Source of the DNA: Mauremys mutica
Taxonomy: Eukaryota; Chordata; Testudines; Geoemydidae
Assembly (NCBI RefSeq): GCF_020497125.1
Contig: NC_059073.1
Location: forward strand, 20,047,225-20,111,224
Direction of reading: 5' to 3'
DNA length: 64,000 nt
This document shows positions 58,094 through 64,000 of this stretch, in pieces. The notes beneath the pieces were generated by a model. It was not told the DNA's origin, made no database searches, and was given only the letters and a program-made list of their open reading frames with translations. How positions within the stretch are numbered: position 1 is the stretch's first letter; each line of letters opens with the position of its first letter. A program made the translations under genes and the position numbers.

Positions 58094-58877
58094 CATAGAA
58101 TCATAGAATCTCAGGGTTGGAAGGGACCTCAGGAAGTCATCTAGTCCAACCCCCTGCTCAAAGCAGGACCAAACCCAACTAAATCATCCCAGCCAGGGCT
58201 TTGTCAAGCCTGACCTTAAAAACCTCTAAGGAAGGAGATTCCACTACCTCCCTAGGTAACCCATTCCAGTTCTTCACCACCCTACTAGTGAAAGAGTTTT
58301 TCCTAATATCCAGCCTAAACCTCCCCCTCTGCAACTTGAGACCATTACTCCTTGTTCTGTCATCTTCTACCACTGAGAACAGTCTAGATCCATCCTCTTT
58401 GGAACCCCCTTTCAGGTAGTTGAAAGCAGCTATCAAATCCCCCCTCATTCTTCTCTTCTGCAGACTAAACAATCCCAGTTCCCTCAGCCTCTCCTCATAA
58501 GTCATGTGCTCCAGCCCCCTAATCATTTTTGTTGCCCTCCGCTGGACTCTCTCCAATTTATCCACATCCTTCTTGTAGTGTGGGGCCCAAAACTGGACAC
58601 AGTACTCCAAATGAGGCCTCACCAGTGCTGAATAGAGGGGAATGATCACATCCCTCGATCTGCTGGAAATGCCCCTACTTATACAACCCAAAATGCCATT
58701 AGCCTTCTTGGCAACAAGGGCACACTGTTGACTCATATTCAGCTTTTCGTCCACCGTAACCCCTAGGTCCTTTTCTGCAGAACTGCTGCCCAGCCATTCG
58801 GTCCCTAGTCTGTAGCAGTGCATGGGATTCTTCCGTCCTAAGTGCAGGACTCTGCACTTGTCCTTGTTGAACCTCAT
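58094..58877 (-). mobile_element. Young 5'-truncated CR1 LINE
   Basis: Flanked by a 7-bp duplication cataact (58087-58093 and 58878-58884). Starts at the left with the CR1 tail (catagaatcatagaatctc). Only 784 bp of the 3' end were inserted. It interrupts a tRNA-like repeat. Confidence 0.92.
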
Positions 58878-58880
58878 CAT
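58179..58880 (-). pseudogene. CR1 RT C-terminal fragment, uninterrupted 233 codons
   Basis: Open from [17 protein letters not shown] through [17 protein letters not shown], the [19 protein letters not shown] thumb block and [18 protein letters not shown] to the natural CR1 stop. It lacks all catalytic RT motifs (these lie upstream of the truncation), so it cannot encode an enzyme. The clean frame shows the insertion is recent. Confidence 0.9.
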
Positions 58881-58990
58881 AACTAGGGCATTCTCCTGGT
58901 AAGGAAAAGACTCAAGTTCAAATCCCTGTGTTACATCAAACAGCTGTGCATCTGAGATAGGGTAAGTGTGCTAACCACTGGGCTAAGGTG

Positions 58991-59923
58991 TCTAACATGT
59001 TATAAGTGTCTTGTGTGGGTTTAGAGGTGTTCTGAGCATGCCTGCCAGATTGGGCCCTGAAGGCAAGATAGGCAGGGGACATCTAGTGTGTTAATCCTAC
59101 TGGGGTTTACATATGGGTTAGGTACCGAGCTGCTTAGTGGTGTCAGGACTTAGCTGTGTGCATGCCCAGCTGCTGAAATTTAGGCACCTCAGTGACTTTA
59201 ATGGTGGAATCTTAGGCACCAAAGGACTTTAGATGTCTACAGGATTAGGTTGCAGCTGAGCAGGGGTTTTGTGAATGCCAGTAGTGCCTACATTTTGGAC
59301 TTAAGCACCTGAAGTGGCACTTAGCTGTATGTCCCACTTGTGAATCCCACCCACAGAGTCTAATTCCCCCACAAGTCACCCCTAAAGTGGCACATCAGGA
59401 ACAGCTGTGTAAATGAAGGAGCGCAATGCTGCAGGCCATCTAAAGCCCCTTGTTTATAGTGACCTTCTCCATGGCGCTCTTTTGTTACTTGATTCCAAGG
59501 AATTAACCCCTCCAAATATTGTGCTCCCAGCAGCACAACTGCAAGTACAGGTTCAGGGGGAACTATCACAGTGAGATCAACAGATATTTTCCTGGGACCC
59601 AGTTCTGCCACCCTTACTCATATCAGTTCACTCAGTCCTGGTGAAGACAGGACTACTCAGCATCAGGCAAGACTGACAGAATTTCTCTCTGAATGGAGCC
59701 TTAACGTGGCAGCATAGCTGTGGCTGACATTAACCTGAATAGAAATGTACCCTATCACCCAGGAGAGGAAGTTACAACAACATTATCAACACCTGCAGGC
59801 CAAATGCTGCACTGATTTATCCCGGCACAAGGCCACACTAACACTGCTGAAGCCGATGGAGTTTCTCCAGACTTATACTATTGTAAGCCAGATCAGAATG
59901 TGCTCTTGTATTTACTTTAGAAA
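58991..59923. other. Unassigned noncoding sequence with taggcacct repeats
   Basis: Short phrases of the taggcacct type recur at 59180-59300, as also at 62120-62200, so an old unnamed repeat may be present. No gene. Confidence 0.4.
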
Positions 59924-60260
59924 CAGGGGCGGCTCTAGATATTTTGCCTCCCCAAGGACAGCGGCATGCCGCGGGGGGGGGGGGGAGGGGCGCTTTGCCG
60001 GTCGCCGGTCCCGCGGCTCCGGTGGACCTCCCACAGGTGTGCCTGCAGCGGGTCCGCTGGTCCCGCAGCTTCGGTGGACCTCCCGCAGGTGTGCCTGCGG
60101 ATGCTCCACTGAAGCCGCGGGACCAGCGGACCCTCCGCAGGCACACCTGCGGGAGGTCCACCGGAGCCGCCTGCCGCCCTCCCGGTGACTGGCAGAGCGC
60201 CCCCCGTGGCATGCCACCCCAAGCACGCGCTTGGCGTGCTGGGGCTTGGAACCGCCCCTG
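59924..60260. mobile_element. GC-rich hAT-type MITE, copy 5 (337 bp)
   Basis: Perfect 8-bp duplication tttagaaa (59916-59923 and 60261-60268). Left end caggggcggctctag, right end cttggaaccgcccctg. Contains a G run near 59972-59986 and three dyad modules (about 60024-60056, 60076-60108 and 60128-60159). Frames up to 162 codons on either strand are compositional. Confidence 0.93.
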
Positions 60261-60274
60261 TTTAGAAATGTCAA

Positions 60275-60492
60275 AAAGAACAGGTGTACTTGTGGCACCT
60301 TAGAGACTAACAAATTTATTTGAGCATAAGCTTTCGTGCCACAGTCCACTTCATCGGATGCATAGAATAGAACATATAGTGAGGAGATATATATATACAT
60401 ACAGTGAACATGAAAAGGTGGGAGTTGCCCTACCCACTCTAAGAGGCTAATTAATTAAGATGAGCTCTTATCAGCAGGAGAAAAAAAACTTT
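60275..60492 (-). mobile_element. Penelope-like element 3' tail fragment
   Basis: acttgtggcaccttagagac followed by taacaaatttatttgagcat and aagctttcgtgccacagtcc matches the tail at 9452-9530 (ctgtggcaccttatagacta ... gagctttcgtggg), in the same minus orientation. An AT-rich tatata stretch and noncoding sequence follow. The endonuclease domain is absent. Confidence 0.7.
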
Positions 60493-61361
60493 TCCATTCT
60501 CCTCTCATTCCCCTCATGACTTATCAGCCCTAGTGTCAGGGACACCAGAGACTTTCTGTAAGCCACTTCTCAGTGTGTGTTGTCCCCCACACACAACACA
60601 CGGGTCTGTCACAGCTCCCAGCCTGAGACCCCAGTTCCCTAGATCAAGGTGTAGAAGCTTATGCTTTAACATCTGGAGAACCACTGTTCGTACTCCATAT
60701 CAGCCAACATCACATCTCCTTTCTTTTAATTCACTTTTATATCACAAATGTATTCGTACATAGATATATATCAGAATTATCTTAACAGCTTTCTATAAGT
60801 CTTGTAACAGAGCTCTGATGCAATGGACTTCTATATTTGTTGTATCATTGAAGTGGTCTTATTACTTAGAGGACTGATGTCATTTCCATTTTGTTGCTGC
60901 TCTTGTTGCGGTACTATATCATTTCATCTCGCAGCTGAGTCTGGTCTTCAAGATAACAAATGCAAATGCCTCTAATTCCATCTATACATTTGACCATTAG
61001 TAGTCATGCCATCATAAGACTGAGGTGCTACCTCTTTTGTCACAGTGGCTTGCTGAACCCAATTTCTAGCATTATAGATGTGGGCGGCCAGTGAACCAGA
61101 CATTGAGGGAGGCTTGCCCTTGGCCCCGCCCCTTCTTCCCGAGTCCATGTCCCTCCCCTTCTGCCCCTCACCAGGATCCCAGAGCAATACCCCCCCTCCA
61201 GACCTCTTGAACACCCCCAGCCTCGGAGCATTAGGAGGCCGCATCCCCGGAGCACCAGGCTGGCAGGTTGTGTAGTCCCAGTACTCTGAGTGCCGTGTGG
61301 ACTGCACAGCCCTGGCCCCAGTGGCAGCTTCCCAGAGTCCCGGTGGCAGGTTCCCAGCCCC
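60493..61361. other. Unassigned noncoding sequence
   Basis: GC-rich from 61090 to 61360, with a long minus frame that crosses into the palindrome (60972-61610). No family features. Confidence 0.4.
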
Positions 61362-61679
61362 ATTATTATGACATAGGATTACATAAACTACCTTATTTGA
61401 AACTGTATAATAGAGTACATATCTATAATCATGGGTGGCAGGTATCATAGGCTGGAGGAGGCTGAGACTCCCAAACAGCCTGGTGTGGCCCTGCTCATGT
61501 TCTGCCCCCAGGTCCCCTCTTGCAGTTCCTGGGCCATGGAAGAGCAGGAACTGCAGGAGGGGACCTGGGGGCAGAACAGCCTTCTCCAGCCTATGATACC
61601 TGCCACCCATGATTATAGATATGCACTCTATTATACAGTTTCAAATAAGGTAGTTTATGTAATCCTATGTCATAATAAT
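61362..61679. repeat. 318-bp palindrome with nested inner hairpin
   Basis: Outer arms of about 95 bp match nearly perfectly: the left starts attattatgacata at 61362 and the right ends tatgtcataataat at 61679. An inner pair (61502-61531 and 61545-61574, with ctgcccccaggtcccctc and its complement) surrounds a 13-base loop containing ccatgg. The left half has about 34 extra bases. It could be a foldback MITE; no target duplication is evident. Confidence 0.8.
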
Positions 61680-62020
61680 TTGTTTGATACAAACGTGTCT
61701 GATGTTTATACTTGTTCCTCTCCTTATAGCCGTCTTGAAAAAGCACAAGTAATCTATTTCTAACTTTTCTGTAAAATAGCAACAATGCAGAGGATAAACC
61801 TTGTTGTAATGACAATGTTCTCTTATGCCACATCTTTTCTTCAGAATTTGTTAGTAATCATTTTACTATTTTAACATCATTTTCAACTGGCCCATTAGAT
61901 TGTGAGTGACCTGGGCTTGATGGAATATGTTTGAAATCATACGCTAGACAAAACTTTTAAACTCTTGGCTGTGAAATTGAAGTCCATTACCAGTCACAAG
62001 TGAAAATGTAAATTGCTCCA
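61680..62020. other. Unassigned noncoding sequence
   Basis: Nothing recognised. Confidence 0.4.
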
Positions 62021-62096
62021 CATCAGGCAGAGTGGGGATTTGAACCAGGGTAACTTACAACCCAGGTGAGTGCTATAACTACTGTGCTATGTGCTT
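62021..62096 (-). mobile_element. tRNA-like SINE scrap
   Basis: The minus strand has an A-box-like tagcacagtagttatagcac at the right and a B box ggttcaaatcc at 62036-62046. Same type as the inverted units at 57140 and 58969. Confidence 0.55.
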
Positions 62097-62960
62097 TTAG
62101 AAATGCCCACTACATCCCTGTTTAAACTTTTAGGCACCTAAACAACTCTGAAATTTTAGGTGCCTAAGTCCTATTGAGTTTCTGTGAGAATAAGGTCCCT
62201 AAATGCCTTAGACAAAAGAAAAGAGGCTTTCAAGTCCATTAGGCCATTTTGAAAATTTTAGTCTTAGTGCCTGGCATTATGGGGGACAGAGATTCAGTTC
62301 AGATACCAAAAGGAAAAACATTATTCAAATAAATATAATGGGTAGATCTAAAACTTGGACTGGGTGGGCATTCTTGTTTCTAAACTGGATCAACTCATAA
62401 AATACTTGCCTAAATTATGCCTATTTTTCCATGTGAAATCAGGCCCATTTCACTGCTCTACAGCTAAAATGCTTCTGAAATAAATGTAGTCAAACTTTAC
62501 TAATTCTGGGTCACTGAGAACAAAAATGATGCTTAAAATTGTTGATTGGCTCTAGTTTTCAAGTTATGCTATTGGGTCAATATATACGACCCTTGACTTG
62601 GGAATAGCGGAGGATAAGTGAGTTATAAAGGGAAGGGATCTCAATTTAAACCAGAAAAGACTAAAATACATCTTTGACTGGATCTATGAATAAATCTATG
62701 ACTGGGTTTGGACAGTACTTGCTTTTTAGGCAAAACAATGAATGATGCAATCTGAAGCTGGTATTGCGTCATACATGATATGCATTGCATCATGTTATTC
62801 CTAGAAGTCATGGATGATGCAATCATAACGAAGTTTACATCACTCTGCTGAACAAATTGCCCTATATCAGCTCTAGAAATCATACAGTGTCGTGCTCTCT
62901 TATTTGTCAGTGTTTGATTTTGCAAAGGGACACATTTCTGTTTAGCCAAAGTGAGCAGAG
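62097..62960. other. Noncoding leader-side sequence
   Basis: The phrase atgatgca recurs at about 62733-62825, near the start of the downstream gene, and may be part of the same element. No gene recognised. Confidence 0.4.
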
Positions 62961-64000
62961 ATGCCTCGTACTTGTGTGAACAGTGCAGATAACTTCTGCT
63001 ATGTTTGTGGTGAAGTGACTTTTGCATCAGAAAAGCGCAGTATAAGCACTATGGTTAAGAAAGCCTATCACCTTTATTTTGGCTGCAAAATTGGAGATCA
63101 GGACAAGAGGTGGGCCCCACACATATGCTGCAACACTTGTGAAACAAATCTTCGCCAGTGGTTGAACAGGAAAAGGAAATCTATGCCTTTTGCAGTGCCA
63201 ATGATTTGGAGAGAGCCAACAGATCATATCAGCAATTGTTACTTCTGCATGGTGCCTCCAGTTGGGAAAGGTGTGTCAAAGAAGAAAAAGTGGACTGTGC
63301 ATTAGCCAAACATTCCATCAGCTATGCGCTCAGTACCCCACGGAGAAGGACTGCCGGTTCCTGATGCACCAGAATCATTCTCACTTGAGTCAGACGAGGA
63401 AGAGGAAGAGGATGAAACTTCTGGTCCTGAACTATCAATGTCACAGGACCCACATTTTCTCCCATTCTCCTCCTCTGAGCCACATCTCATAACACAAGGT
63501 GAACTGAATGACCTTTTCAGGGATTTGGAACTACCCAAGAGTAAGGCAGAGCTGTTGGGCTCCAGACTACAGCAGTGGAATCTCCTGGCAGGTGATTTTA
63601 GGGTTTCCATGTTCGGTGACCGTCAAAAGGATCTTGTCCCATTCTTCTTCATGGAAGGTGATCTTGTAGCCTGCAACAACATCGATGGTGTGATGGCAGC
63701 CCTCAACATCGTTCACGATCCAGATGAGTGAAGACTGTTCATTGATTCATCGAAGACAAGTCTTAAAGCTGTTTTACTGCATAATGGCAATGTTTTGCCG
63801 TCAATTCCAGTTGGTCATGCAGTCCATATGAAGGAAACCTATGACAATATGAAACAACTTTTGAGGTGCATAAACTATGACCAACATCAGTGGCAGCTTT
63901 GTGGCGATTTGAAGGTTGTTGCTCTCTTGCTTGGTCTGCAGACTGGATACACAAAGTACTGCTGTTTTCTCTGTGAATGGGATAGTCGTGCAAGAGATTC
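62961..64000 (+). pseudogene. Unidentified conserved gene, probably transposon-derived, two in-frame stops, runs off window
   Basis: One reading frame from ATG 62961 to the window end (346 codons) with two stops: TAG 63303-63305 and TGA 63729-63731. There are no frameshifts; all three open parts are in phase. The N-terminal region has a Cys cluster (CYVCGE at codons 13-18, HICCNTCETNL at about 52-62, NCYFC near 93). An acidic stretch (SDEEEEEDETSG) follows. The last part has CGDLKVVALLLGLQTGY and a YCCFLCEWDSR block. I have seen this layout in many uncharacterised predicted proteins of fish, reptiles and invertebrates. A GDLK Asp followed ~18 residues later by CxxC is reminiscent of some DDE transposases (KDZ-like); that is inference. 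It could be a dead copy or a gene with assembly errors. Confidence 0.6.

Larger units (their letters stand above)
57041..58990. repeat. tRNA-like foldback repeat, with inserted MITEs and CR1
   Basis: A forward tRNA-like unit (gtcccaggggttaaagcact at 57041; B box gttcaaatcc at 57084-57093) is followed by an inverted unit (cactctcaggtgagtg, interrupted by MITE copy 3, then ccctaggcaatgggg). Another pair occurs at 58081-58987: cccataact (interrupted by CR1) agggcattctcctgg, B box gttcaaatcc at 58916-58925, then an inverted A-box region, gtgctaaccactgggctaag at 58969-58988. An inverted unit also lies at 57630-57658, interrupted by MITE copy 4. The segments gtgtataaatact (57568-57580) and agtatttatacac (58021-58033) are inverted copies too. 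It seems to be a SINE-like repeat built as tRNA head plus reversed tRNA head. Confidence 0.5.

Noticed and set aside
59745..60400. Frames of 95-162 codons on both strands
   Set aside because: GC-rich MITE copy 5; the frames begin and end in unrelated flanks.
60972..61610. 212-codon minus-strand frame
   Set aside because: It crosses the 61362-61679 palindrome and GC-rich flank and shows no domain; its repeat-encoded parts recur in the frames of the opposite arm.
1..64000. CRISPR arrays, bacterial operons, ribosome binding sites, rRNA
   Set aside because: None seen. Repeats present are dispersed transposable elements of an animal genome.

Overview
The window is vertebrate intergenic DNA, almost certainly from a turtle and most likely a cryptodire. 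The evidence is the repeat content: many CR1 LINE copies of several ages, one copy that I recognise as the tortoise Pol III (Cry I) tRNA-derived SINE at 30391-30569, MIR-like SINEs, many hAT and Harbinger-like MITEs, a Penelope-like element and a Ty3/gypsy element. I see no bacterial or viral gene organisation, no CRISPR array and no convincing exon of a host gene. All long reading frames belong to mobile elements, or to one unidentified, probably element-derived, gene at the right edge.

Layout. 1-1207: CR1 fragment. 1.2-7.7 kb: mostly unrecognised sequence with short CR1 and SINE remnants. 7.7-16.4 kb: a deeply nested block. A nearly full-length minus-strand CR1 is interrupted by a plus-strand CR1, which is itself interrupted by a 1.8-kb palindromic Penelope-like insertion; the outer CR1 also carries a GC-rich hAT MITE and a probable solo LTR. 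17-25 kb: old CR1 tails, MIR-like SINEs and a second GC-rich MITE. 25.5-28.9 kb: two CR1 copies in opposite orientation fused at a homologous point, one holding a 659-bp hAT element. 29.8-31.2 kb: MITE and SINEs. 31784-36334: a complete Ty3/gypsy retrotransposon with near-identical 149-bp LTRs and an uninterrupted gag-pol frame. 36.9-39.4 kb: hAT MITE, SINE, MITE and CR1. 39.4-43.3 kb: unrecognised. 43.3-45.1 kb: old CR1 holding a small hAT MITE and a solo LTR. 45-52 kb: mostly unrecognised. 52.0-52.6 kb: RTE-like LINE fragment. 53.7-56 kb: Harbinger-like hairpin MITE and two hAT MITEs. 57.0-60.3 kb: a tRNA-like foldback repeat with three GC-rich MITEs and a young CR1 in or near it. 60.3-61.7 kb: Penelope-type tail and a 318-bp palindrome. 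62961-64000: an unidentified conserved gene with two in-frame stops that runs off the window.

Ten hAT-type insertions can be delimited to the base, nine with exact 8-bp target duplications and one with 7 of 8 matching. The gypsy element (5 bp), the Penelope-like element (15 bp), one solo LTR (5 bp) and one CR1 (7 bp) also have clear duplications, so the order of insertion is readable in many places. The most notable items are the 869-bp-arm Penelope-like hairpin, the intact gypsy element with a tRNA-Ser-type primer site, the GC-rich MITE family that carries a variable number of palindromic modules, and the edge gene.
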